From Candidatus Sumerlaeota bacterium (lineage in GTDB: Bacteria; Sumerlaeota; Sumerlaeia; UBA8349): DNA of 32,657 bases. The stretch spans positions 1 to 32,657 of the forward strand of contig JAFGFN010000093.1 of assembly GCA_016931035.1 (NCBI GenBank). Direction: 5' to 3'. The notes below the pieces were generated by a model, which saw nothing but the letters and a program-made list of their open reading frames with translations, was not told the origin of the DNA and searched no databases. Positions 14,614 through 22,887 of the stretch are shown here, piece after piece (within the stretch, counting starts at the first letter, position 1; each line of letters opens with the position of its first letter). The translations under genes were made by a program, and so were the position numbers.

Positions 14614-15885
14614 TCACGAAGTCGTTTCGCGCGCCTGATGAAAGACTTCCAGCGCGGCGGGGAAGGGTCCGAGGGCGCGCTCGAAGATCCCGAGCGAGTA
14701 GGCGATGCAGACGCCGTAGTTGGTGATGGGGACGCCCGCGCGACGGCATCGCAGGATGCGCGAGAGCATCTCGCGCCGGTTCCACATGCACGCGCCGCAA
14801 TGAACGACGAGTTTGTACGGACTCAGGTCCTCGGGATAGTCGTGGCCGCGCACGTGGACGCACTCGAGTTTGCCGCCGACGTATTGCGTGAGCCAACGCG
14901 GGATCTTGACCGTGCCGATGTCCTCGCCGATCGGGTGGTGGGTGCACGCCTCGGCTAGAAGGACGCGGTCGCCCGGCTGGAGATTCTCGATGGCGAGCGC
15001 GCCGCGCACGAACTCGGCGAGGTCGCCCTTGTTGCGGGCGAAGAGGATCGAAAACGACGTGAGGGGGATCGAATCGGGCGTGTCGCCTCCGACCTTGAGA
15101 AAGGCCTGGGAGTCCGTGACGACCAGCGCGGGAGGACGTTTCAGACGTTCGAGCGCGTCGCGCAGCTCGCGTTCCTTCACCACCATGCAATAGGCGTCGT
15201 TGTCGAGGAGATCGCGAATCGACTGCACCTGGGGGAGGATGAGACGTCCCTTCGGGGCTTCGAGATCGATCGGGACAACGAGCACGGCCATTTCGCCCGC
15301 GGGCACCAGGTCGCCCAGAATCGACGGCGCGTTGATGACCTCCTCGGGCGCCGAACGGATCAACGCCTCGCGCAGATCGAGAATCCCCTTGCCCTCCGGG
15401 GCGACCGTCCACACGACGGGCACGTTCTTTTCCGCGAGTTCGGCGGCCGCTGCTTCATAGGACCTGTAGGACCCATTGGACCTATTGGTCCCATCAGCCA
15501 GGTCGGCCTTATTGAAGACCACTATGACGGGCGTCTTGAGCTCGGCGAATTCGCGTAGGAGGCCTTCCTCGAAATCGCCCCACTCGCCCGCCGCCGAGAC
15601 GATCACCCCGACGTCGGTGCGGTCGATCGCCTGGCGGGTCTTGGCCACGCGCATTTCGCCGAGCGCGCCCGCGTCGTCGATCCCGGCGGTGTCGATGAAG
15701 AGAACGGGGCCGACGGGAAGGAGCTCCATCGGCTTCTCGACCGGGTCGGTGGTCGTCCCGGCGACATCGGAGACGATCGAGACCGCTTGGTGGGTCAGGG
15801 CGTTGAGGATCGACGACTTTCCGACGTTTCGCCGTCCGAAAATCCCGATATGCAGCCGAAGGCCTTTGGGGGTCTTGTTCATCAT
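14614..15885 (-). CDS. hydF: [FeFe]-hydrogenase maturation GTPase HydF
   Basis: HydF is the GTPase scaffold that delivers the assembled 2Fe subcluster to the hydrogenase HydA. The 423-residue protein has a TrmE-like GTPase domain with GRRNVGKSS (17-25), DTAG (65-68) and NKAD (125-128). A middle dimerisation region follows, then a C-terminal Fe-S domain with EACTHHP and HCGAC, the expected cysteine/histidine ligands. ATG 15885 (or 15882) begins the conserved sequence. Upstream in-frame codons to 16095 run through a palindromic repeat and are rejected. Right after the G4 motif, residues 132-143 (GTNRSNGSYRSY) are encoded by an in-frame 9-bp tandem repeat. The other maturases HydE and HydG are not in the window, but aspA lies upstream on the same strand, a known neighbour of hyd genes in several anaerobes. 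Confidence 0.93.
   Translation of the reverse strand: MMNKTPKGLRLHIGIFGRRNVGKSSILNALTHQAVSIVSDVAGTTTDPVEKPMELLPVGPVLFIDTAGIDDAGALGEMRVAKTRQAIDRTDVGVIVSAAGEWGDFEEGLLREFAELKTPVIVVFNKADLADGTNRSNGSYRSYEAAAAELAEKNVPVVWTVAPEGKGILDLREALIRSAPEEVINAPSILGDLVPAGEMAVLVVPIDLEAPKGRLILPQVQSIRDLLDNDAYCMVVKERELRDALERLKRPPALVVTDSQAFLKVGGDTPDSIPLTSFSILFARNKGDLAEFVRGALAIENLQPGDRVLLAEACTHHPIGEDIGTVKIPRWLTQYVGGKLECVHVRGHDYPEDLSPYKLVVHCGACMWNRREMLSRILRCRRAGVPITNYGVCIAYSLGIFERALGPFPAALEVFHQARETTS
15457..15492. repeat. In-frame 9-bp tandem repeat inside hydF
   Basis: Four 9-base units (AGGACCTGT, AGGACCCAT, TGGACCTAT, TGGTCCCAT on the plus strand) lie in the reading frame of hydF. They encode the tripeptides GTN, RSN, GSY and RSY. 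The GGWCC core is conserved in every unit while the other positions vary. Confidence 0.85.
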
Positions 15886-16200
15886 CGTCACGTTATTCGC
15901 GCGGTTTTCTTCTGCCGCGATTGCACTCCCGCGGCCCGGAGGGCCAAACATGAATAGCCCCGGGCGAAACCCGGGGAAAGCGATTCCCCCTTTCACCGCG
16001 CCCCCGAAGGGCTCGAACAACGGCTTGGCGGGATTCACATGTTCGACCCCTTCGGGGTCGTTGCATGCTGCAAAATCCCTTTCCCCAGGTTTCACCCGGG
16101 GCTATTCGCATTGGACCCCTCTTCGGGGTCCCAGGAATCCGGTCGCATGATAGGTTTGTTCCAACGCGCTTTCGATGCGCGAGACGATGGAGAACGGGGG
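15886..16200. other. Intergenic region between hydF and the antitoxin gene
   Basis: These 315 bases are dominated by the nested palindrome at 15933-16131. I see no intact gene. A minus-strand frame opening with ATG 16204, which overlaps the antitoxin stop, runs through the palindrome and does not resemble a toxin I recognise. Confidence 0.6.
15933..16131. repeat. Nested inverted-repeat element of about 200 bp
   Basis: From outside to inside: a GGCCC/GGGCC hairpin (15933-15945) stands opposite a GGACCCC/GGGGTCC hairpin (16113-16131). Next, 28-base arms at 15953-15980 and 16079-16106 are reverse complements at 26 positions, and each arm is itself a CCCGGG-type hairpin. Inside these, 18-base arms at 16002-16019 and 16040-16057 match at 17 positions. 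The whole lies in the putative leader of hydF. The frames through it give low-complexity peptides with FDPFG and FRPGLFMF strings, which I take to be spurious translations of the repeat. Confidence 0.8.
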
Positions 16201-16422
16201 TCATCTCGATCCGAGTATCCTCGCTCGGACTTCTTCCCACGGCGAAACCGCGCTGGGGTCGCGCCGGTGGGCCTCGATCCGGCGGTTTAGTTCTTCTTTC
16301 TGGGACTCGGTCAAAGAAAGCGCCTCGGGGACGGAGGCGATGCTATCCCAAAGGTCTTCGACGAGGATCAGTCGTTTGGAAACGCTCAGCTCGAGCAGGT
16401 CGGATATGTTCGTTTTGCCCAT
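16201..16422 (-). CDS. Addiction-module antitoxin-like protein, apparently orphan
   Basis: This 73-residue protein resembles the putative addiction-module component family (TIGR02574 / unstable antitoxin). It begins MGKTNISDLLELSVSKRL, continues with the ILVEDLWDSIA core, and ends with a WEEVRARILGSR segment. ATG 16422 is preceded by GGAGG at 16429-16433, so the longer frame to 16536 is rejected. In this family a RelE/ParE-type toxin usually follows directly. Here the stop codon overlaps a possible ATG (ATGA, 16204-16201), but the frame that follows enters the nested palindrome and shows no toxin signature. The partner may have been lost or disrupted. Confidence 0.8.
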   Translation of the reverse strand: MGKTNISDLLELSVSKRLILVEDLWDSIASVPEALSLTESQKEELNRRIEAHRRDPSAVSPWEEVRARILGSR

Positions 16423-16570
16423 TTGCCGCCTCCTCCCAAGCCGGAACCAGACATTTTCATTTTCTTCTTGTGGCCGAAAGAAGTCAAGACCTCGCCGTCC
16501 GCGCAAGAGGTCTTCCCCCGTGGGCTTTCGCCTCAAGGTCCGGCGCGGCGAGGAAAAGGGCGGTTCGAGG

Positions 16571-17671
16571 TCAAATCTTCCCCGCCTTGGCGTACTTGAT
16601 GAAGAGAGCGACCTTCTCGGTCAACGTGTAGGTGCGGTAGCAGACCGCCATGCAGGGGCGGCGGCAACGTTTGATTTCGCGCCGCGAGCGGCGCGCGGCG
16701 TCGCTTTTCCAGGCCGCGCGGATCGGTCCGTCGTTCACGTTTCCGATCGAGCCCGGGATCTTGTAACAGAAGTTCATGTCGCCGTATTCGTCGATGTTGA
16801 GGTTGGTTTGACCGAGGAGGCAACGCGACCGCGTGATCTGGGTCATGCTTGGGTTGCGGAAGAAGGTTTTGATCTTTTCGAGATTGTCGGCGGAGTTTTC
16901 GATCGGCGCGCCCTTCTCCTTCAGGGCGAGGAGGGCGTCTATCGCGCGGTCGACGCGCGCCGTGTCGCGGACGAACCACTCGTTCTTCTCGAACCAGCGG
17001 GGATCTCCCTCGGCGCGCGGGTTCGGACCCAGGGGCTGAAAGAGGACGCGGTCCACGCCGACCGCCCGTGCCCATTCGACAAACTCCGGGAGCCGGTCCA
17101 CCGTGTCGCGCATGACGATGCACATCGCGCTGACAGTCATGTCGGGCTTGCGCGACTTGATGAGATCGATCCCTCGAGTGGCGATGGCGTGGAGACCCGG
17201 CACGGCGCGGAACTGGTCGTGCACGGCCGGGTCGGGACCGTCGATCGAGAAGACGATCGCTTTGAGACCGGTGTCGATCAGGCGCTGGACGTTTTTCTCC
17301 GAACCGAAGACGAGTCCGTTCGTCAAGACGCTGACCGAGATGTCGAGTTCGACGGCGCGGCGAACGATGTTGTAGATTCCTTCCTTCAAGAAGATCTCGC
17401 CGCCCGAGAGCGTGAGGAAGAACGGGCCGATCCACTCGCGCAGTTCTTCGATGACGTCGATCCACCGTTCGGACGAGATTTCTTCGCGCGCGGGATCGGG
17501 CGGGATCTTCCAGAAGTCGCACATGAGGCACCGCGCGTTGCAGCGCGGCGTGCGGAGGATGCCGACCTTGTCGGGGCGCGACCAGCCGCGCTCGGCGTAA
17601 TAGTCCAGCCGCTGCCGGATGTGGCGGGAGGCGAACGAGGAGCCCTTTCGGAGGAGTCTTAGAGCGTTCAT
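16571..17671 (-). CDS. Radical SAM protein with SPASM-like C-terminal region
   Basis: This is a cytoplasmic radical S-adenosylmethionine enzyme. The 366-residue product has the cluster motif CNARCLMC with C44, C48 and C51, and a GGE motif (LSGGEIF) for SAM binding. The C-terminal third has a SPASM-like cysteine pattern: CLLGQTNLNIDEYGDMNFC, then CRRPCMAVC. That suggests one or two auxiliary Fe-S clusters. It is neither HydE nor HydG by these features. The start ATG 17671 overlaps the aspA stop as ATGA, so the two are translationally coupled. The substrate is unknown: SPASM proteins act on peptides, proteins or small molecules. Its position between aspA and hydF makes a link to hydrogenase maturation or to Fe-S metabolism worth considering, but nothing in the sequence shows it. 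Confidence 0.87.
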   Translation of the reverse strand: MNALRLLRKGSSFASRHIRQRLDYYAERGWSRPDKVGILRTPRCNARCLMCDFWKIPPDPAREEISSERWIDVIEELREWIGPFFLTLSGGEIFLKEGIYNIVRRAVELDISVSVLTNGLVFGSEKNVQRLIDTGLKAIVFSIDGPDPAVHDQFRAVPGLHAIATRGIDLIKSRKPDMTVSAMCIVMRDTVDRLPEFVEWARAVGVDRVLFQPLGPNPRAEGDPRWFEKNEWFVRDTARVDRAIDALLALKEKGAPIENSADNLEKIKTFFRNPSMTQITRSRCLLGQTNLNIDEYGDMNFCYKIPGSIGNVNDGPIRAAWKSDAARRSRREIKRCRRPCMAVCYRTYTLTEKVALFIKYAKAGKI

Positions 17672-19116
17672 CCCTTGTCTCGTCCTTCGAGGTTCTCTTT
17701 CTTGCCGCGCCCCTCGCGCTTCGACCCGAGCCTCGTCACGTTTTCGGGCGAGACGAGGCGGTCGAACTCTTGCTGGGTGAGCGCGCCCGACTCGATCGCC
17801 ACCTCGCGGATCGTGCGCCCCTTCTTTCGCGAGCGTTCGACGATCGCCTGAGCCTTTTCGTATCCGATCGTTTCGATCAAGGCGGTCGCGGTCGCCGTCG
17901 CGCCTTCGACGTGACGGCGACAACGCGCTTCGTCGGCTTCGAGTCCGGCGACGCAATGGCGGCGCAGGGTGTCGCACCCGCGCGCCAGGAGGTCGATCGA
18001 TTCGAGCAGTTTATCGGCGATGAGAGGGAGGAAGGCGTTGAGTTCGAGGTTGCCCATCGCGGCGGCCTGGGCGATCGCCTGGTCGTTCGCCATGGCGACC
18101 ATCGCGGCCTGCGACGCCGCTTCGGGAATCACCGGGTTCACCTTGCCCGGCATGATCGACGATCCCGCTTGGCGCGCGGGCAGGCGCAGCTCGCCGATTC
18201 CCGCGTCGGGGCCCGACGAGAGGAACCGCAGATCGGTCGAGACCTTGAGAAGGTTCGTGGCGCAGGTCTTGAGAATGCCGCTGACCTCGACGAACACGTC
18301 GGCGTTCTGCGTCGCCTCGATCAGGTTCTCGGCCCGCGCGAGACCCAGGTTCGTGATCTCGCGCAAACGGTCCGCGGCGCGAAAGATGAAGTCGCGCGGC
18401 GCGCCCAGCCCGGTGCCGATCGCCGTCCCGCCGAGATTGACCGTCCGGAGCCGTTCCTCGCACTTATAGATTCGCCAGCGGTCGCGGCCGAACGCCTCGG
18501 CGTAGGCGCCCATCTCGCGTCCGAGGGTGGTGAGGACGGCGTCCTGCATTTGGGTGCGGCCGACCTTGACGACGTGGGCGAAGGCCTTTTCCTGACGTTG
18601 AAATTCTTCGAGGAGCCCGACGACTTCGCGTTCGAGCCGCCGGACCTCCCAGATCGCCGCCACTTTGAGCGCCGTGGGATAGGTGTCGTTGGTGGATTGA
18701 TGCAGGTTGATATCGTCGATCGGGTGGACCGCCGCATAGTCGCCCGGACGACGACCGAGCAGCTGGAGCGCGCGATTGGCCAGGACCTCGTTGACGTTCA
18801 TGTTGGTCGAGGTCCCCGCGCCGCCCTGGAGGGCGTCGACGACGATATGCGCGTCGAGTTGTCCCGCCATCATCTCCGAGCAGGCGGTCTGGATGGCGGC
18901 GGCTTTGTCCTCGTCCCACCGCCCGAGACCCCGGTTTGTCTGGGCGCAGGCGAGTTTGACCGCGCCGTAGGCGCGGATGAGAGGCGCGCGCACGGGCCGC
19001 CCGGCGATGGGGAAGTTCTCGACGGCCCGCAGGGTGTGGATGCCCCACAGCGCGTCGGCGGGCACCTCGCGTTCTCCCAGGAGGTCTTTCTCGCGTCGAT
19101 AGTGTCGGATGGTCAT
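17668..19116 (-). CDS. aspA: Aspartate ammonia-lyase
   Basis: This enzyme converts L-aspartate to fumarate and ammonia in the cytoplasm; it belongs to the fumarase/aspartase superfamily. The 482-residue product has the signature GSSIMPGKVNP at residues 318-328, which carries the catalytic-loop serine. It also has GGAGTSTNMNVNEVLANRA at 98-116, HQSTNDTYPTA at 139-149 and a C-terminal SGALTQQEFD segment. These favour aspartase or fumarase C; AspA is preferred for the N-terminal LLGEREVPADALWGIHTLRA and the context. ATG 19116 begins the conserved sequence; the ribosome binding site is weak. A GTTCGC/GCGAAC dyad (19128-19141) lies just upstream in the leader. The last residues are basic and poorly conserved and overlap the radical SAM gene start. 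AspA is a known neighbour of hydrogenase-maturation genes in several anaerobes. Confidence 0.9.
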   Translation of the reverse strand: MTIRHYRREKDLLGEREVPADALWGIHTLRAVENFPIAGRPVRAPLIRAYGAVKLACAQTNRGLGRWDEDKAAAIQTACSEMMAGQLDAHIVVDALQGGAGTSTNMNVNEVLANRALQLLGRRPGDYAAVHPIDDINLHQSTNDTYPTALKVAAIWEVRRLEREVVGLLEEFQRQEKAFAHVVKVGRTQMQDAVLTTLGREMGAYAEAFGRDRWRIYKCEERLRTVNLGGTAIGTGLGAPRDFIFRAADRLREITNLGLARAENLIEATQNADVFVEVSGILKTCATNLLKVSTDLRFLSSGPDAGIGELRLPARQAGSSIMPGKVNPVIPEAASQAAMVAMANDQAIAQAAAMGNLELNAFLPLIADKLLESIDLLARGCDTLRRHCVAGLEADEARCRRHVEGATATATALIETIGYEKAQAIVERSRKKGRTIREVAIESGALTQQEFDRLVSPENVTRLGSKREGRGKKENLEGRDKG

Positions 19117-19184
19117 GGATGTTTCTCGTTCGCCCGCGAACACCGATGGGTTTAACAGGAAATGCGCCTCATGACGCCGGACCG

Positions 19185-19213
19185 AGTCTATCTGAAACAC
19201 TCCCTCGTTTCAA
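19185..19213 (-). promoter_or_regulatory. Possible aspA promoter
   Basis: On the minus strand TTGAAA (19213-19208) and TAGACT (19190-19185) are 17 bases apart. An inverted TGAAAC/GTTTCA pair with 8-base spacing overlaps it and could bind a regulator. Confidence 0.35.
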
Positions 19214-19425
19214 ACGCTCAGATCCCGCTCAAATCCCCGGGGGGCGGTCCGCGATACCTGGAGACATGGCTGACCTCGCGGCGGCCACCTGGCCCGCCCT
19301 CTTGCGATTCGTATCCCACTGAATCCAGAGCGTTTATGTCCTGACGATCCATGCGCCGCCCACCCCGCCGCCTCGACGGGCCACAGCTCGTCGACGCAGA
19401 GTGTCTCACAGAGTGCTTTCGAGCC

Positions 19426-19455
19426 TTGACACCCCTCCCCGTCCCCGTCTATTCT
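19426..19455 (+). promoter_or_regulatory. Likely promoter of the M6 protease gene
   Basis: A perfect -35 TTGACA (19426-19431) is followed after 18 bases by TATTCT (19450-19455). The leader to the ATG at 19608 would be about 145 bases long. Confidence 0.5.
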
Positions 19456-19607
19456 GTGAGGCGTCAGATGGTTGTCAGTCCGAACGATAGGGAGTGCGGT
19501 CCGAGTTGTGTCTACGTCACGCACCCTCCTTCCTTGCTTTCGTCACACCTCGACCCGTTCATTTCGCGACGGGCCAAACACCGTCATCTTAGAGGAGGTG
19601 GATTGAG

Positions 19608-22600
19608 ATGAGAATTCCGAAATCTTCCCATTTGGCGTGTCCCAGTGTTCTTCTCGCGGTCGCTTTGTTGGCGGCGTTCGCCGCGTTGCTTCTAGTGTCG
19701 AACGTCGCGCTCGCCGTCCCGGCCTATCCCGGAATCATCGAGGCGGCGCAGCCCGACGGCTCGACGTTTCAGATGAGACTCAAGGGAGACGAGTTCTTCC
19801 ACTGGAATGAAACCGAAGAGGGCTACGCGATTGTGAAAGATTCCGCCGACGGGTTCTGGAAGTACGCCCAGCCCGCGAAGGGCGAAGCCGCCTTCGAGAT
19901 CGTTCCGAACGCCATCGTCGGACGGAGCGCTCCCGAGTCGCTCGGCTTGGCGAAGCACGCCCTGCCCGACCGGACGATCTTGAGGCGGGCGATCGAGAAG
20001 GCGGGAAGACGCGGAGAGGCGCCCACGGCGCTTCCGCCTCCGGAGGCCCCCGACGCGGCCCCCGCGCCCGCCTCGCCGCTTCTCGATACCGGACCGTCGA
20101 AGATTCCCGTTTCGGGCACGACGACGGTCAAGAATATCGTAATCTTGGCTTCCTTCAGCGACCACTGGAACGGTGGAGCCGGGACGGTCAGCTCGACGTA
20201 CGGAAGAACGACCACCAGTGAATACATGAATCTCTTCAATGAAGTCAATCACACAAGCGACGGCGCCGTCGGATCCGTTCGCGACTACTATGACGAAGTC
20301 TCCTACGGCAACCTGACAATCAACTCGATCGTCACGGTGTGGGTCGTTCTGCCCAGCAACGAGGCCGCTTACGGCGCGAACACGGGACTCCCCGGAACGG
20401 ACACGAATCCTCGCCAGATGGTGTTGGACGCGATTGCCGCGGCGGACACGGCCGGTTTCGATTTCTCTCAAGGGGATTCGGACGGCGACGGCTGGGTGGA
20501 CTGTCTCACCATCATCCACTCCGGATTCGGCGAGGAGGCCGGGGCCGGCACCAACTCGATTTGGTCTCACAAGTGGGACCTGTATACGTCGGTCGTTACC
20601 TACGACGGTGTCCACATGAGTCGTTATCATACGGAACCGGCGCTCCGGGGCAACTCGGGGACCAGTATCTCGCGCATCGGCGTGATCTGTCACGAAATGG
20701 GGCACTCCTTTGGATTGCCGGACCTCTACGACTACAGCAGTGCGACCGATGGAATCGGCGATTGGGGAATCATGGCCTCCGGGTCCTGGAACGGCTCGTC
20801 AGGCAATAGTCCCGCGCACTTCTGCGCGTGGTCGAAGTGCCTGCTCGGCTTCGTGCGACCGGAGTTGACTCACTCGAAGAGCTCGATCTCGATCGCCCGA
20901 GCTGAAGACAACCCCGTCGTTCACATGTTCCGCGACGGGGTGGGGACGTCGGGAGAGTATTTCCTGGTCGAGAATCGGGCGAAGACCGGTTTCGACAACA
21001 GCTCTCAGGTCTTTCCCGGACTCGTGATCTATCACGTGGACAGCAACAGTGCGGACAACGATTTGGGAACATGGCTCCATCCGGTCGTCAAGATCGAGGA
21101 GGGGGACGGCAACAATTCCGAGGGAGTCTACGGGCTCCCGCAGTCGGAGACCGGGGACGTCTGGACGAGCACCAACGGGATCGCGGGCGGTTTCCGCGAC
21201 GCGACGGGCGACCAGGACTGCAACGCGATGTTGTACCAGACCCACTTCTACAATCGCCCCCTGAGCACGACGCCGACCTATAACCAGCTTTCCAGTTTCT
21301 CGGCGGCAGCAACCACGATGACCTATACCGCCTCGACGCTGATACCGACCGTGGACTCTCAGACCGTGACGACCAACACCTACACGGTGAATTGGGGCGC
21401 GTGTACGAACGCGATCCAGTACGAGATTGACGAAGGCACCACGGCGACAGCGACCACCTTCACCGACGGCGCCGAGAACGAAGAGTTCATGTACGAGAAC
21501 TGGTACCTGAACGGGACGGTGCAGCGCTCCAACGGAGGTGCGAGAACCGGGAGCTACTCCTACCTGATGCAATTCTACGACGGGGCGGGGAAATGGTATC
21601 CCGACGTGCAAGCCCTCACCATGAAGACCCCCTTCAAGATCACGGGCGCGACGGCGATCAACTTCTACTATATCGACCGCACCTGGACGACTCCGTACCA
21701 GCACGCGAGTCTGAGGTGTCAGATATCGAACGACAACGGGACTACGTGGCACACTCTGGCGACCCCCTCGGGCGCGTGGACGGGGTGGACGCTCGTGTCC
21801 ATCGCCAACGCCACCATTACGGGGGCCGGTATGAGCATCGGCGATATGTGCATTCTGCGGCTCGTGGCGAACTTCGAGCGAAAGACCACGGGCTTCGGTA
21901 TGGGCTACCCGGACTACGGATTCGCCATCGACGACATCCAGATCGCGAACACCGAAATCGCCAGCTACGGCATGTTCACGGCGCTGAGCAGTGCCGTCGC
22001 GGGCACATCCTTCCCCGTCGGCGCGAAACCGAACGGCGTCTACGCCTACATTGTCCGGGCCTACGCCAACGGGACGTGGCAGAACTTCAGCCCCGTCGCC
22101 ACAACGACGGTCGACCTGAGCTATACCGTGAACTTTGTGACCGATGGGACCCCGGGCGCGACCCTGACCGGGAGCACGACGCAGGTGGTTCCCCAGACGG
22201 GAAGCACGACGCCCGTGACGGCGAACGATCCCACGGGATATCATTTCGACAAGTGGACCAAGAACTCCGTCGACTACAGCACCTCCAACCCGCTTACCGT
22301 GGTGAACGTGATGGAGAACATGACGCTTGTGGCGAACTACCTCGCCAATCCGGCGACGACCCACACCCTGAGCGTGAGCGCCACGAACGGTTCGGTGACG
22401 AAGAATCCCGATCTGGCGTACTATACTTACGGGACGACGGTGACGCTGACCGCGAACGCCAACGCGCACTATCACTTCACCAACTGGACGGGAGACTATC
22501 CGTCGGGTCAACAGACGGCCAATCCGATCGTCGTGACGATGAACGGCGACAAGTCGCTCACCGCCGTGTTCGCGATCGACACGCACACGCTCACGGCCAA

Positions 22601-22862
22601 CGCGACGAACGGCTCGGTGACGAAGAATCCCGATCTATCGAGCTACGATTACGGTTCGACGGTCAGCTTGACGGCGTATCCGAGCTCGGGATACGATTTC
22701 TCGAGCTGGAGCGGCGACGTGCCGTCGGGACACGAAACCGACAACCCAGTGGAGATCACGATGGACGGCAACAAGACCGTCACCGCGGGATTCGTCGTCG
22801 GCACGCCCACGCCGACGCCCCCGCCGCCGACGAAAGTCGAGGACTGGACGCTTCACGAGTAA
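19608..22862 (+). CDS. Secreted M6-family metalloprotease with C-terminal repeats
   Basis: This is a large exported zinc protease of the M6 (immune inhibitor A) family, 1084 residues. ATG 19608 follows GGAGG at 19594-19598. The signal peptide covers residues 1 to about 36. An N-terminal propeptide-like region (FQMRLKGDEFFHWNETEEGYAIV, residues 54-76) and a proline/alanine-rich linker (139-165) precede the catalytic domain. The zinc motif HEMGHSFGLPD is at 362-372, and DWGIMASGSWNG follows as in the family. A beta-rich middle region (about 600-830) has features of a MAM- or jelly-roll-like domain. Three C-terminal repeats of about 70-75 residues resemble divergent InlB B-repeats; the last two share the segment ATNGSVTKNPDL. 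The end is a TPTPPPPT linker and a short tail without a recognisable sorting signal. The target is unknown. Confidence 0.92.
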   Translation: MRIPKSSHLACPSVLLAVALLAAFAALLLVSNVALAVPAYPGIIEAAQPDGSTFQMRLKGDEFFHWNETEEGYAIVKDSADGFWKYAQPAKGEAAFEIVPNAIVGRSAPESLGLAKHALPDRTILRRAIEKAGRRGEAPTALPPPEAPDAAPAPASPLLDTGPSKIPVSGTTTVKNIVILASFSDHWNGGAGTVSSTYGRTTTSEYMNLFNEVNHTSDGAVGSVRDYYDEVSYGNLTINSIVTVWVVLPSNEAAYGANTGLPGTDTNPRQMVLDAIAAADTAGFDFSQGDSDGDGWVDCLTIIHSGFGEEAGAGTNSIWSHKWDLYTSVVTYDGVHMSRYHTEPALRGNSGTSISRIGVICHEMGHSFGLPDLYDYSSATDGIGDWGIMASGSWNGSSGNSPAHFCAWSKCLLGFVRPELTHSKSSISIARAEDNPVVHMFRDGVGTSGEYFLVENRAKTGFDNSSQVFPGLVIYHVDSNSADNDLGTWLHPVVKIEEGDGNNSEGVYGLPQSETGDVWTSTNGIAGGFRDATGDQDCNAMLYQTHFYNRPLSTTPTYNQLSSFSAAATTMTYTASTLIPTVDSQTVTTNTYTVNWGACTNAIQYEIDEGTTATATTFTDGAENEEFMYENWYLNGTVQRSNGGARTGSYSYLMQFYDGAGKWYPDVQALTMKTPFKITGATAINFYYIDRTWTTPYQHASLRCQISNDNGTTWHTLATPSGAWTGWTLVSIANATITGAGMSIGDMCILRLVANFERKTTGFGMGYPDYGFAIDDIQIANTEIASYGMFTALSSAVAGTSFPVGAKPNGVYAYIVRAYANGTWQNFSPVATTTVDLSYTVNFVTDGTPGATLTGSTTQVVPQTGSTTPVTANDPTGYHFDKWTKNSVDYSTSNPLTVVNVMENMTLVANYLANPATTHTLSVSATNGSVTKNPDLAYYTYGTTVTLTANANAHYHFTNWTGDYPSGQQTANPIVVTMNGDKSLTAVFAIDTHTLTANATNGSVTKNPDLSSYDYGSTVSLTAYPSSGYDFSSWSGDVPSGHETDNPVEITMDGNKTVTAGFVVGTPTPTPPPPTKVEDWTLHE
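22383..22636. repeat. Internal DNA repeat in the protease C-terminus
   Basis: A 32-base stretch at 22383-22414 recurs at 22605-22636 with a single difference, 222 bases (74 codons) apart. It encodes the TNGSVTKNPDL part of two consecutive extracellular repeats, which implies recent duplication or homogenisation. Confidence 0.8.
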
Positions 22863-22887
22863 CGTCCACGTCTCTGGCAGCGAAAAT

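Larger units (their letters stand above)
19117..19607. other. Divergent intergenic region between aspA and the M6 protease gene
   Basis: This 491-base region has no supportable gene. It contains a likely aspA promoter (19185-19213) and a likely protease promoter (19426-19455). There are also two small dyads on the aspA side: GTTCGC/GCGAAC at 19128-19141, and TGAAAC/GTTTCA at 19193-19212, which overlaps the aspA promoter spacer and -35 box. Confidence 0.65.

Noticed and set aside
15886..16095. N-terminal extension of HydF to 16095
   Set aside because: The extra 70 residues come from the nested palindrome. The conserved HydF sequence starts at ATG 15885/15882.
15893..16240. Minus-strand frame after the antitoxin as a toxin gene
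   Set aside because: Most of it is translated palindrome and no RelE/ParE-like features are visible.
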